DNA of 44,057 bases from Streptomyces sp. DH37 (GCF_029813835.1 NZ_JARVKV010000060.1:1-44057); one strand, 5' to 3'; shown: positions 16,055-24,075, counted from the stretch's first letter. Notes: a model not told the origin generated them from the sequence alone. A program made the numbers and translations.

Positions 16055-16615
16055 TCAGAACAGCGGCGCCGGGAGGACCCCCTCCAGCGCGAGCAGCGCC
16101 CGCTTGGTCTCCAGCCCGCCGCCGAAGCCGCCGATCCCGCCGCCGCTCTCCACCACCCGGTGGCACGGCACCACCACCGGCAGCGGATTGGACCCCATGG
16201 CGACGCCCACCGCGCGCGCCGCGCCCGGCTCGCCGACGCGGTCGGCCAGGGTCCGGTAGCCGACGGTGCTGCCGTAGGGCACGGAGTCGGCCAGGGCCCG
16301 CAGCACCCGCCCGTTGAACCCGGACGTCAGCGACCAGTCCAAGGGGACGGAGAACTCCCGCAGCCCGCCCCGGAAGTACGCCTCCAGCTCCCGGACCGCC
16401 CCGGCCAGCACCGGATCGCCGTCGCCGCGCGCCGGCTCGGCGCCCAGCCGCCCGGTGAGCCGGGCCAGGGACCGGCGCACCGTCCGCTCGCCGGCGTGGA
16501 AGACGACGGTCACCAGCCCGCGCCCGGTCGCCGCGAGCAGCAGCGGGCCGATCGGAGTGTCCCGTACGGTCCAGTTCCAGGCCGGGGCCGCCGGCCCGGC
16601 CGAAGTCTCGGTCAT
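16055..16615 (-). CDS. ogt: Methylated-DNA--[protein]-cysteine S-methyltransferase
   Basis: A 186-residue O6-alkylguanine-DNA alkyltransferase, a suicide enzyme that moves the alkyl group from O6-alkylguanine to its own cysteine. The active-site PCHRV motif is at residues 150-154 (Cys151). The upstream helix-turn-helix with the arginine finger (FNGRVLRALADSVPYGSTVGYRTLA, NGR near 101-103) and the GSNPLPVVVPCHR strand are complete. The length and N-terminal domain match the constitutive Ogt type rather than Ada fusions. No SD is visible; TAGGCT ends 6 nt before the ATG, suggesting a leaderless mRNA. It lies near uvrB but is separated from it by the GDPD gene. Confidence 0.95.
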   Translation of the reverse strand: MTETSAGPAAPAWNWTVRDTPIGPLLLAATGRGLVTVVFHAGERTVRRSLARLTGRLGAEPARGDGDPVLAGAVRELEAYFRGGLREFSVPLDWSLTSGFNGRVLRALADSVPYGSTVGYRTLADRVGEPGAARAVGVAMGSNPLPVVVPCHRVVESGGGIGGFGGGLETKRALLALEGVLPAPLF

Positions 16616-16621
16616 GTGACG

Positions 16622-16627
16622 AGCCTA
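16622..16627 (-). promoter_or_regulatory. -10 element for leaderless ogt mRNA
   Basis: Read on the minus strand, TAGGCT fits TANNNT and is followed by 6 nt and the ATG. There is no strong -35. Confidence 0.45.
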
Positions 16628-16670
16628 AGGGCCGGCGCCGACAGCGTGCGCGGCCCGGCGGCAGCCGGGT

Positions 16671-17690
16671 TCAGCCCCGCAGGGAGGCGACCAGGTCGGA
16701 GACGTTCCGCCGCTCCCTCCCGGCCTCCTCGCGGGCCTCTTCCCGCGCGTCCTCGCCGGCTTCCTCACGGGCCTCCTCCGGCGCGTCCTCGCGCTCCCCG
16801 CCCGCGGCGGCTCCGGCAGCGGGCCGTGTGGCGTCCCGGACGACGTCCGGGTAGTTGGAGATGATCCCGTCCACGCCCATGTCGGCGACCCGGCGGGCCG
16901 CCGCCGCGTCGTTCACCGTCCAGGTGAAGACCTCCATCGGCCTGCCGTGGGGACCCTTCAGCGCGTGGACCTGCCGCACGTACTCCGCCGTCAGGGTGGT
17001 GTGGGGCGGGTTGATCTGGTCGCTGAACCGCGCGTAGTCCGGCAGCTCGGCGACGGCCGGAGTGCCCAGGAAGCCGGTCCTGACGGCCGGCGCCTGGTCG
17101 TGCACGGCCCGCACCGAGTCGGCCCCGAAGCTCTGGATGACCAGCTTGCTCCGCACGTGCTGCCGGTCCAGCCATCCCTCGCTGCGCAGCTCGCCGAGGA
17201 CGTCGGCCTCGATGCCCGGGTAGAGCTCGGGCCTCTTGATCTCCAGCAGCAGGTTCTGGCGGGTGCGGTTCAGGTGCCGCAGGTACTGCTCCAGGGTGGG
17301 CACCCGCTCGCCCGCGTACAGCGGGTCGAACCAGCTTCCCGCGTCCAGCCGGGCGATCTCGGCGGCGGTGAAGTCCGCGACCCGCCAGGGCGCGCGGTCC
17401 GGGAAGAGCTCCTCGACGTCCGTGGTGCGGCTCAGGGTGGCGTCGTGCATGACGACCAGCTCGCCGTCCCTGGTGCGCTGCACGTCGTTCTCCACCCACC
17501 TGACGCCCAGGGCGTGGGCCGCGTCGACGGCGGCCAGGGTGTTCTCGGGGGCGTAGCCGGAGGCGCCGCGGTGCGCGATCGGGAGGGGGGCCTCGGCCCG
17601 CGGCGCGGCCTGGGCGGGGACGGCGGCGAGGACGAACGCGCAGAGGCCGGCGAGTGAACCGGTGACGGCGGCAGCGGGGCGTAGGGACAC
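16671..17690 (-). CDS. Secreted glycerophosphodiester phosphodiesterase
   Basis: A 339-residue exported GDPD-family enzyme that hydrolyses glycerophosphodiesters to glycerol-3-phosphate and an alcohol. The signal peptide spans residues 1-28 (AQA|A). Catalytic and metal residues are visible: AHRG with His40, Glu67 and Asp69 in WVENDVQ, and MHDATL with His82. IKRPE and TWTVND blocks follow in the TIM barrel. The last 50 residues are an odd charged tail of EAREEAG-type repeats that is not part of the barrel and may be a flexible anchor. The GTG at 17690 has GGAG 6 nt upstream and starts the signal peptide; the longer frame from 17732 would bury it. Divergent from uvrB. Confidence 0.93.
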   Translation of the reverse strand: MSLRPAAAVTGSLAGLCAFVLAAVPAQAAPRAEAPLPIAHRGASGYAPENTLAAVDAAHALGVRWVENDVQRTRDGELVVMHDATLSRTTDVEELFPDRAPWRVADFTAAEIARLDAGSWFDPLYAGERVPTLEQYLRHLNRTRQNLLLEIKRPELYPGIEADVLGELRSEGWLDRQHVRSKLVIQSFGADSVRAVHDQAPAVRTGFLGTPAVAELPDYARFSDQINPPHTTLTAEYVRQVHALKGPHGRPMEVFTWTVNDAAAARRVADMGVDGIISNYPDVVRDATRPAAGAAAGGEREDAPEEAREEAGEDAREEAREEAGRERRNVSDLVASLRG

Positions 17691-17760
17691 GGGGGACTCC
17701 TCACGTCTTCGGTGCACTGACCCCAAGAGCATTCCGGCATCGCTGTTCGGTTACATGGGC

Positions 17761-17782
17761 GAGAAGTGGACAGAACCTGAAC
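17761..17782 (-). promoter_or_regulatory. Weak PHO-box-like direct repeat upstream of the GDPD gene
   Basis: On the minus strand GTTCAGG (17782-17776) is followed 11 nt later by GTCCACT (17771-17765). The 11-nt spacing matches PhoP-binding direct repeats of Streptomyces, but only the first five bases of unit 1 fit well. It lies about 75-90 nt before the GDPD start, a gene class often under phosphate control. Confidence 0.25.
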
Positions 17783-17842
17783 GCCTCACGGAAGCCCCTC
17801 GCCCGTGGGCAGGCCCGGCCGGGGCCCGCAGACCGGCCCCGG

Positions 17843-17865
17843 TTGTCAGTGGGGGGACGTACCGT
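17843..17865 (+). promoter_or_regulatory. DNA-damage promoter of uvrB (RecA-NDp / PafBC type)
   Basis: TTGTCAGTG (17843-17851), 8 nt, then TACCGT (17860-17865) match the published actinobacterial motif TTGTCRGTG-N8-TANNNT at every specified position. In mycobacteria this element drives LexA-independent damage induction through the PafBC activator. TACCGT ends 7 nt before the uvrB ATG, which implies a leaderless mRNA. Confidence 0.85.
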
Positions 17866-17872
17866 GGTGCAC

Positions 17873-20029
17873 ATGCGGCCCGAGACTCAGATCGAACGCA
17901 GGACGGCACCCTTCGAGGTCGTCAGCCCCTACCGGCCCAGCGGCGACCAGCCGGCGGCCATCGACGAGCTGGAGAAGCGCGTCACGGCAGGCGAGAAGGA
18001 CGTCGTCCTGCTGGGCGCGACCGGCACCGGCAAGTCGGCGACCACCGCGTGGATGATCGAGCGGCTCCAGCGGCCGACCCTGGTGATGGCGCCGAACAAG
18101 ACGCTGGCCGCCCAGCTCGCCAACGAGTTCCGCGAGCTGCTGCCGAACAACGCCGTCGAGTACTTCGTGTCGTACTACGACTACTACCAGCCCGAGGCGT
18201 ACGTCCCGCAGACGGACACCTACATCGAGAAGGACTCCTCCATCAACGAGGAGGTCGAGCGGCTGCGCCACAGCGCGACGAACTCGCTGCTCACCCGGCG
18301 CGACGTCGTCGTGGTCGCCTCCGTCTCGTGCATCTACGGCCTGGGCACGCCGCAGGAGTACGTCGACCGGATGGTGCCGCTGAGGGTCGGCGAGGAGATC
18401 GACCGGGACCAGCTGCTGCGCCGCTTCGTCGACATCCAGTACACCCGCAACGACATGGCGTTCACCCGCGGCACCTTCCGGGTGCGCGGCGACACCGTCG
18501 AGATCTTCCCGGTGTACGAGGAGCTGGCCGTCCGCATCGAGATGTTCGGCGACGAGATCGAGGCCCTCTCCACGCTCCACCCGGTCACCGGCGAGGTGAT
18601 CTCCGACGACCGGGAGCTGTACGTCTTCCCCGCCTCCCACTACGTCGCGGGCCCCGAGCGCATGGAGCGGGCCATCGCGGGGATCGAGGCGGAGCTGGAG
18701 GAGACCCTCGCCCGCATGGAGAAGCAGGGCAAGCTGCTGGAGGCCCAGCGGCTGCGGATGCGGACGACGTACGACATCGAGATGATGCGGCAGATCGGCA
18801 CCTGCTCGGGCATCGAGAACTACTCGCTGCACATCGACGGCCGTGAGAAGGGCTCGGCGCCGCACACCCTGCTCGACTACTTCCCCGACGACTTCCTGCT
18901 GGTCATCGACGAGTCCCACGTCACCGTCCCGCAGATCGGCGCCATGTACGAGGGCGACGCCTCGCGGAAGCGGACGCTGGTCGACCACGGCTTCCGGCTG
19001 CCGTCCGCGATGGACAACCGGCCGCTGAAGTGGGAGGAGTTCCAGGAGCGCATCGGGCAGACGGTCTACCTGTCGGCGACGCCGGGGCAGTACGAGCTGT
19101 CGCGCGCCGACGGAGTGGTGGAGCAGATCATCCGCCCCACCGGCCTGGTGGACCCGGAGGTCGTGGTCAAGCCCACCGAGGGCCAGATCGACGACCTGGT
19201 GCACGAGATCCGCACCCGCACCGAGCGGGACGAGCGCGTCCTGGTCACCACGCTGACCAAGAAGATGGCCGAGGACCTGACCGACTACTTCCTGGAACTG
19301 GGCATCCAGGTCCGCTACCTGCACAGCGACGTGGACACCCTGCGCCGCGTGGAGCTGCTGCGCGAGCTGCGCGCCGGCGAGTACGACGTCCTGGTCGGCA
19401 TCAACCTCCTGCGCGAGGGCCTGGACCTGCCGGAGGTCTCGCTGGTGGCCATCCTGGACGCCGACAAGGAGGGGTTCCTGCGCTCGGGCACCTCCCTGAT
19501 CCAGACCATCGGCCGCGCGGCGCGCAACGTCTCCGGCCAGGTGCACATGTACGCCGACAAGATCACCCCGGCGATGGCCAAGGCCATCGACGAGACCAAC
19601 CGGCGCCGGGCCAAGCAGATCGCCTACAACGAGGCGAACGGCATCGACCCGCAGCCCCTGCGCAAGAAGATCGGCGACATCGTGGCGACGATCGCGCGCG
19701 AGGAGGTCGACACCCGGGAGCTGCTGGACAGCGGCTACCGCAAGGCGGGCGCGGGAGAGGAGCGCAGGGCCAAGGCCCCGGTGCCCGACCTCGGCCGCGC
19801 GGCGGCCGGGGACGGCGACGGCGCGCGGGGCAGGGGCGGCAGGAGCAGGGGGGCCGCGCAGCCCACCGACCGCCCCGCCGCCGAACTCGCCGAGCTCATC
19901 GAGGAGATGACCGAGCGCATGCGCGCCGCGGCGGCCGAGCTGAAGTTCGAGGTGGCCGCCCGGCTGCGCGACGAGGTCGGCGAACTGAAGAAGGAACTGC
20001 GGCAGATGAAGGAGGCGGGCCTGCGGTGA
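17873..20029 (+). CDS. uvrB: Excinuclease ABC subunit UvrB
   Basis: A 718-residue damage-verification subunit of nucleotide excision repair. In order: Walker A GATGTGKS at residues 48-55, the beta-hairpin region YYDYYQPEAYVPQ that probes the strand, the DESH box (VIDESHVTVPQ), motif V/VI (GINLLREGLDLPE and QTIGRAARN), and a C-terminal UVR domain (LKFEVAARLRDEVGELKKEL) that contacts UvrC. A low-complexity Gly/Arg/Ala linker (about 640-670) precedes the UVR domain. The ATG at 17873 starts a family-typical N-terminus (IERRTAPFEVVSPYRPSGDQP) and sits 7 nt after the -10 box; the upstream in-frame GTG at 17843 lies within the promoter. Confidence 0.98.
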   Translation: MRPETQIERRTAPFEVVSPYRPSGDQPAAIDELEKRVTAGEKDVVLLGATGTGKSATTAWMIERLQRPTLVMAPNKTLAAQLANEFRELLPNNAVEYFVSYYDYYQPEAYVPQTDTYIEKDSSINEEVERLRHSATNSLLTRRDVVVVASVSCIYGLGTPQEYVDRMVPLRVGEEIDRDQLLRRFVDIQYTRNDMAFTRGTFRVRGDTVEIFPVYEELAVRIEMFGDEIEALSTLHPVTGEVISDDRELYVFPASHYVAGPERMERAIAGIEAELEETLARMEKQGKLLEAQRLRMRTTYDIEMMRQIGTCSGIENYSLHIDGREKGSAPHTLLDYFPDDFLLVIDESHVTVPQIGAMYEGDASRKRTLVDHGFRLPSAMDNRPLKWEEFQERIGQTVYLSATPGQYELSRADGVVEQIIRPTGLVDPEVVVKPTEGQIDDLVHEIRTRTERDERVLVTTLTKKMAEDLTDYFLELGIQVRYLHSDVDTLRRVELLRELRAGEYDVLVGINLLREGLDLPEVSLVAILDADKEGFLRSGTSLIQTIGRAARNVSGQVHMYADKITPAMAKAIDETNRRRAKQIAYNEANGIDPQPLRKKIGDIVATIAREEVDTRELLDSGYRKAGAGEERRAKAPVPDLGRAAAGDGDGARGRGGRSRGAAQPTDRPAAELAELIEEMTERMRAAAAELKFEVAARLRDEVGELKKELRQMKEAGLR

Positions 20030-20140
20030 GATGACGGCCCACGAGGAAGTGTTGCAGGAACGACACAAAGCCCGCCCGTCCCGTCCGCGCCGTCGGCCTC
20101 GGTGCGTAGGCTGCGGGGCAGCCGCCGGTGACGGCGGGCG

Positions 20141-20164
20141 ACGGCAACGGCAACGGCAACGGCA
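20141..20164. repeat. Tandem hexamer ACGGCA x4
   Basis: Four exact head-to-tail copies of ACGGCA end 18 nt before the TerD GTG, in its 5' region. Copy number could vary by slippage and change spacing in the leader. Confidence 0.7.
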
Positions 20165-20182
20165 GGAAAGAGGGAAACGCAC

Positions 20183-20761
20183 GTGACGGTCAACTTGTCC
20201 AAGGGACAGGCGATCAACCTGCAGAAGTCCGACGGGGGCGCCCTGACCGCGGTGCGGATGGGACTCGGCTGGCAGGCGGCTCCCCGCCGCGGTCTGTTCG
20301 GCCGGCGCACCCAGGAGATCGACCTGGACGCCTCGGCCGTGCTCTTCGCCGGACAGCAGCCCGTGGACGTCGTCTTCTTCCGCCACCTGGTGAGCGACGA
20401 CGGCTCCGTGCGGCACACCGGCGACAACCTCGTCGGCGGCGCCGGGCAGGGCGGTGACGACGAGGCGATCCTGGTGGACCTCCAGCGGGTCCCGGTCCAC
20501 ATCGACCAGATCGTCTTCACGGTGAACTCCTTCACCGGCCAGACCTTCGCCGAGGTGCAGAACGCCTTCTGCCGGCTGGTGGACGAGACCAACGGCCAGG
20601 AGCTGGCGCGCTACACCCTCACCGGCGGCGGCCAGTACACCGCGCAGATCATGGCCAAGGTCCACCGCCAGGGCAGCGGCTGGCAGATGACCGCCCTGGG
20701 CACCGCGGCCAACGGCCGCACCTTCCAGGACCTGATGCCGTCGATCACCCCCCACCTGTAA
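20183..20761 (+). CDS. TerD family protein
   Basis: A 192-residue TerD-domain protein of the calcium-binding tellurite/stress family. The N-terminus VNLSKGQAINLQK, the calcium-site strand EIDLDASAVLF, the acidic loops (SDDGSVRHTGDN and GQGGDDEAI) and FTVNSFTGQTFAEVQNAF are all standard. It is cytosolic. TerD proteins in Streptomyces have been linked to development and calcium or stress responses; resistance to tellurite itself is not implied. The GTG at 20183 follows AGAGGGA at about 9 nt. TAGGCT at 20107-20112 is a possible -10 box. The next gene encodes a longer TerD-like protein and is separated from this one by a hairpin. Confidence 0.93.
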   Translation: MTVNLSKGQAINLQKSDGGALTAVRMGLGWQAAPRRGLFGRRTQEIDLDASAVLFAGQQPVDVVFFRHLVSDDGSVRHTGDNLVGGAGQGGDDEAILVDLQRVPVHIDQIVFTVNSFTGQTFAEVQNAFCRLVDETNGQELARYTLTGGGQYTAQIMAKVHRQGSGWQMTALGTAANGRTFQDLMPSITPHL

Positions 20762-20794
20762 CCGCCCGCGGCCGGCCGCACGGCGGCCGGGACC

Positions 20795-20823
20795 GGGCCC
20801 GGCGCGGCGCCGCCGCCGGGCCC
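20795..20823 (+). terminator. Hairpin between the two TerD genes
   Basis: A perfect 10-bp stem (20795-20804 with 20814-20823) with a 9-nt loop begins 34 nt after the first TerD stop. Confidence 0.55.
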
Positions 20824-20908
20824 GCCGGCAGGGGAGGGCAACGGCGCCGGCCGGGGGCGCCGGGGCGCGGCGGGGCACGGGAGAACACACGCAGGAGGGG
20901 GCGCGGCG

Positions 20909-22846
20909 ATGACGGCCGAACTGGTCCGCGGGCAGAACCACCCACTGCCCGCGAGCCGTCTGGAGATCCGGGTGTCCGCCGGGAAGCCGGTCGTGGCCGG
21001 GGCGACGCTCAACGACCAGGACGGGCGGCTGCGCGAGCCGGACTGGATCGCCCATCCCGGCTCGCCCCGCCTGCCCGGGCTGGAGGTCTCCCGGCAGGCC
21101 GCCGCCGACCACCGGCTCGCGGTGGACCTGGACGCGCTCCCCGAGGCCGTGCACCGGGTCAACGTGCTGCTCGCCCTCCCCACCGGAGTCGGCGGGCCCC
21201 TCTCCTTCGGCGCCCTCGCCGCCCCCGTCGTGGCCGTCACCGGCCTGGACGGCACCGAGGTCGCCTGCTACACCGTCACCGGGCTCGACGCCGAGTCCGC
21301 CGTCGTCGCGGTGGAGCTCTACCGGCGGCAGGGCGTCTGGAAGGTGCGCGCGGTCGGCCAGGGCTACGCGGGCGGCCTCGCCGCCATGCTGGAGGACCAG
21401 GGGCTGCCCCGGGCCCGCGAACTGGCCGCCGCCGTCGACGAGGCCGTCGCCTCCGGGCCGGCCTGCTCCGTGGCGCCGCCCGCCCGCGCCGGCGACGGGA
21501 ACCGCAGCAGACGCACCGCACCGGTCGGCGCACCGGGCGCGGGCCCGGAACCCCGGCCCGCGCCCCCGCCCCGGCCCGCCCCCGGCGGGCCGTCCGCACC
21601 CCCGCCGCCCGCCGGCCCGGTGGACTACCGCCACCCCGGCCGCGGCACGACCGCCGCGCCCCCCGCCGGCGCGACGGCCCCGTCCGCACCGCCCCCCGAC
21701 CCCGGGCGGCCCGCCGGGCCCGTCGCGGGCGACGCCGCGGGCTGGAGCATGGAGGAGCGGCTCTACAACCAGGTCTGGGGCATGTTCGAGGACCTGGCCC
21801 GCACCACCGCCGCCTACCGCAGCGCCGTCGACTTCGCCGACTCCCGCATGGAGCAGGAGCTGGACACGGTGCTGTCCGACCCCCGCTCGCGGACCGGCGC
21901 CGCCGCCGACGCCGCCCGCGCCCGGGCCCAGGCCCGCCACACCGAGCTCGTCGACCGGGCCCGCGCCGCACTCGAACGCGACCTCGGCCAGCTCACCGCC
22001 GAGTCCGACGTCGTCGAGCCCGCCCTGCCGCCGGCCTTCGCCCGCTGGGACAGCCCCGCCTGGCACGCCTACCGGGTGCCCATGGAGACGCCGATGGCGA
22101 TGCGCCTGGGCGACCTCGGCCTCCCCGAGCACGGCGGCCTGCGCATCCCCATGCTGGTGCGGCTGCCGCTGGAGCGCGGACTGTGGATCGACGCCGGGCG
22201 CACCCACTCGGCCGCGTCCCTCACGGTCGATCCGCACGAGCTGCGCCGTCTGGCGGGCGAGCTGGCCACCGCCGTCGCCGGCCGGCTGCTCGCCGTCCAC
22301 CCGGTCGGCGACTTCACCGTCCACGTGCTCGACCCGGTGGGCGCCGCCGCGCCCACCCTGGCCCCGCTGGTGGAATCCGGCGCGCTGCGCGAGCCGCCCG
22401 CCACCGGCCCCGGCGGCGTCGCCTCGGTGATCGCGAGGCTGACCCGCCGCGTCGACCTGGTGCAGATGGCGGTGCGCACCCGCGCCGCCGACGCGCTCCC
22501 GCCGGACGTGGACACCGCCGAACAACTGCTGATCGTCCACGACTTCCCGCACGGCTTCGACGACCGCGCCGTCACCCGGCTCCGCTACCTCGCGGACGAG
22601 GGACCGTCCGTCGGCGTCCACCTGATGATGGTCGCCGACCGGGAGGAGGCGCAGGGCTACGGTCCCGTGCTCGACCCGCTGTGGCGCTCCCTGCTGCGGA
22701 TCACCCCCGTGCCCGACGACCACCTCGCCGACCCCTGGGTCGGCCACGCGTGGACGTACGAGCCGCCTCTGACGCCGCGCGGCAGCCTGATCCTGCCCCG
22801 GGTCCTGGAGCAGGTGGCCCGGGCCCGCCGGCAATACGGCCGCTGA
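20909..22846 (+). CDS. TerD-domain protein fused to a degenerate FtsK-like ATPase region
   Basis: A 645-residue protein in three parts. Residues 1-175 are TerD-like (LVRGQNHPL ... VVAVELYRRQGVWKVRAVGQG) but lack the acidic calcium loops of the neighbour. Residues 190-275 are a Pro/Ala/Gly linker. After a helical segment (MEERLYNQVWGMFEDLA, 280-360), the C-terminal 270 residues resemble the RecA-like domain of FtsK/EssC proteins: a strand ending in Asp (LLIVHDFPHGF) in the Walker B position, and YLADEGPSVGVHLMMVADRE aligning with the 'aGIHLVLATQRP' segment. At the Walker A position there is RGLWIDAGRTHSA, with no GxGKS, so ATP binding is doubtful. The ATG at 20909 follows AGGAGG by about 10 nt. 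TerD boundary is fairly sure; the FtsK relation is inference from pattern. Confidence 0.85.
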   Translation: MTAELVRGQNHPLPASRLEIRVSAGKPVVAGATLNDQDGRLREPDWIAHPGSPRLPGLEVSRQAAADHRLAVDLDALPEAVHRVNVLLALPTGVGGPLSFGALAAPVVAVTGLDGTEVACYTVTGLDAESAVVAVELYRRQGVWKVRAVGQGYAGGLAAMLEDQGLPRARELAAAVDEAVASGPACSVAPPARAGDGNRSRRTAPVGAPGAGPEPRPAPPPRPAPGGPSAPPPPAGPVDYRHPGRGTTAAPPAGATAPSAPPPDPGRPAGPVAGDAAGWSMEERLYNQVWGMFEDLARTTAAYRSAVDFADSRMEQELDTVLSDPRSRTGAAADAARARAQARHTELVDRARAALERDLGQLTAESDVVEPALPPAFARWDSPAWHAYRVPMETPMAMRLGDLGLPEHGGLRIPMLVRLPLERGLWIDAGRTHSAASLTVDPHELRRLAGELATAVAGRLLAVHPVGDFTVHVLDPVGAAAPTLAPLVESGALREPPATGPGGVASVIARLTRRVDLVQMAVRTRAADALPPDVDTAEQLLIVHDFPHGFDDRAVTRLRYLADEGPSVGVHLMMVADREEAQGYGPVLDPLWRSLLRITPVPDDHLADPWVGHAWTYEPPLTPRGSLILPRVLEQVARARRQYGR

Positions 22847-22894
22847 CGGGCCGTGCGCAGCGGGCCGCGGAGCCGCCCCCTCCCCTCCCGCGCT

Positions 22895-22922
22895 TTGCCT
22901 TTCCTTGGTCTTGCTTTACTCT
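22895..22922 (+). promoter_or_regulatory. Promoter of terC
   Basis: TTGCCT (22895-22900) and TACTCT (22917-22922) are separated by 16 nt in a locally T-rich segment. The start is predicted near 22929, immediately before the riboswitch. Confidence 0.55.
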
Positions 22923-22929
22923 TCCTTGA

Positions 22930-23056
22930 GCGGAGGGGAGTACTCCCGTGTGCGGCGTCCCCGTCAGTACGGGCCGGGCGTGACCGGTCCCGGGGCGTCG
23001 GTCCGTAGGCCGATCGGGCCCGGATGGAGGAGACCTCCGGCAACCAGAGCCGGAGG
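22930..23056 (+). promoter_or_regulatory. yybP-ykoY-type manganese riboswitch in the terC leader
   Basis: The leader starts with the class signature GGGGAGTA (22935-22942), has a CCCGT/ACGGG hairpin (22960-22973), and precedes a TerC-family gene, the classic target of this riboswitch. The terC Shine-Dalgarno GGAGG (23052-23056) is locked in a perfect 8-bp hairpin (23034-23041 with 23049-23056). The CCTCC of that hairpin can instead pair with an upstream GGAGG (23026-23030). Two exclusive structures are therefore available, one hiding and one freeing the SD, which fits control of translation initiation. Class assignment is by eye. Confidence 0.75.
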
Positions 23057-23064
23057 ATTTCCGT

Positions 23065-24051
23065 ATGGACGTTTCCACGACCACCTGGGTGCTGACCGTC
23101 GTCGGTCTGTGCGCCCTCATCGCAGTCGACTTCTTCATCGGCGGACGCAAGCCGCACGAGGTCTCCATCAGGGAGGCCGGCACCTGGACGGTCGTCTGGA
23201 TCGTCCTCGCGATCCTCTTCGGCGCCGGGCTGTACGTCGCCGGTGAGAGCCGGGCGGCGAGCGAGTTCGCCGCGGGCTACATCACCGAGAAGTCGCTCAG
23301 CGTCGACAACCTCTTCGTCTTCGTCCTGATCATGGCGAAGTTCGCGGTGCCCACCATCTACCAGCAGCGCGTGCTGATGGTCGGCGTGCTCATCGCCCTG
23401 GTGATGCGCGCGATCTTCATCGCGGCCGGGGCCGCGCTGATCTCCGCCTTCTCCTGGGTGTTCTTCATCTTCGGCGGCTTCCTCATCTGGACGGCCTGGA
23501 AGCTCGTGCGCGAGGCCCGCGCCGAGGAGCAGGGCCACGAGGAGGAGGCGTACGAGGAGAACCGCCTGCTGAAGATGGTCGAGCGGCGCTTCCCCTCCAC
23601 CTCGCAGTACCACGGCACCAAGCTGTTCGTCGTCGAGAACGGCAAGCGGCTGATGACGCCGATGCTGATCGTCATGCTGGCCATCGGCAGCACGGACCTG
23701 CTGTTCGCCCTGGACTCCATCCCGGCGATCTTCGGTCTGACCCAGGACCCGTACATCGTCTTCACCGCCAACGCCTTCGCCCTGATGGGCCTGCGCCAGC
23801 TCTACTTCCTCATCGGCGGACTGCTGAAGAGGCTGGTGCACCTGTCCTACGGGCTGTCGATCATCCTCGGCTTCATCGGCGTCAAGCTGGTGCTGCACGC
23901 CCTCCACGAGCAGGGCGTCCACGTCCCGGAGATCTCCACCCCGGTGTCGCTGGCCGTGATCTGCGGCGTCCTGATCGTCACGACGATCACCAGCCTCCGC
24001 GCCTCCCGCAAGCTGAGCCGGGAGCAGGAGCCGACCGCGCCGCGCGACTGA
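23065..24051 (+). CDS. TerC family integral membrane protein
   Basis: A 328-residue protein with about nine membrane helices. Conserved intramembrane acidic residues are in place: AVDFFIGGR (Asp22), EKSLSVDNLF (Glu75, Asp81) and GSTDLLFALDSIPA in the second half. A charged cytosolic loop (EEQGHEEEAYEENRLL) sits between the halves. TerC/Alx/MeeF proteins have been linked to manganese export and to metallating exported proteins, and the manganese-type riboswitch upstream supports that role here rather than tellurite resistance. The ATG at 23065 lies 8 nt after GGAGG. It is convergent with the large phosphoesterase gene. Confidence 0.95.
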   Translation: MDVSTTTWVLTVVGLCALIAVDFFIGGRKPHEVSIREAGTWTVVWIVLAILFGAGLYVAGESRAASEFAAGYITEKSLSVDNLFVFVLIMAKFAVPTIYQQRVLMVGVLIALVMRAIFIAAGAALISAFSWVFFIFGGFLIWTAWKLVREARAEEQGHEEEAYEENRLLKMVERRFPSTSQYHGTKLFVVENGKRLMTPMLIVMLAIGSTDLLFALDSIPAIFGLTQDPYIVFTANAFALMGLRQLYFLIGGLLKRLVHLSYGLSIILGFIGVKLVLHALHEQGVHVPEISTPVSLAVICGVLIVTTITSLRASRKLSREQEPTAPRD

Positions 24052-24075
24052 CCCGGCGCCCGGAAGCGCACAGGG

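Noticed and set aside
17843..17872. In-frame GTG start for uvrB at 17843
   Set aside because: It lies inside the TTGTCAGTG promoter motif; the ATG at 17873 fits both the -10 spacing and the family N-terminus.
17846..22834. 1662-codon antisense frame across uvrB and the TerD genes
   Set aside because: It is complementary to well-recognised genes and has the His/Val/Asp/Gly composition typical of an antisense shadow in high-GC DNA.
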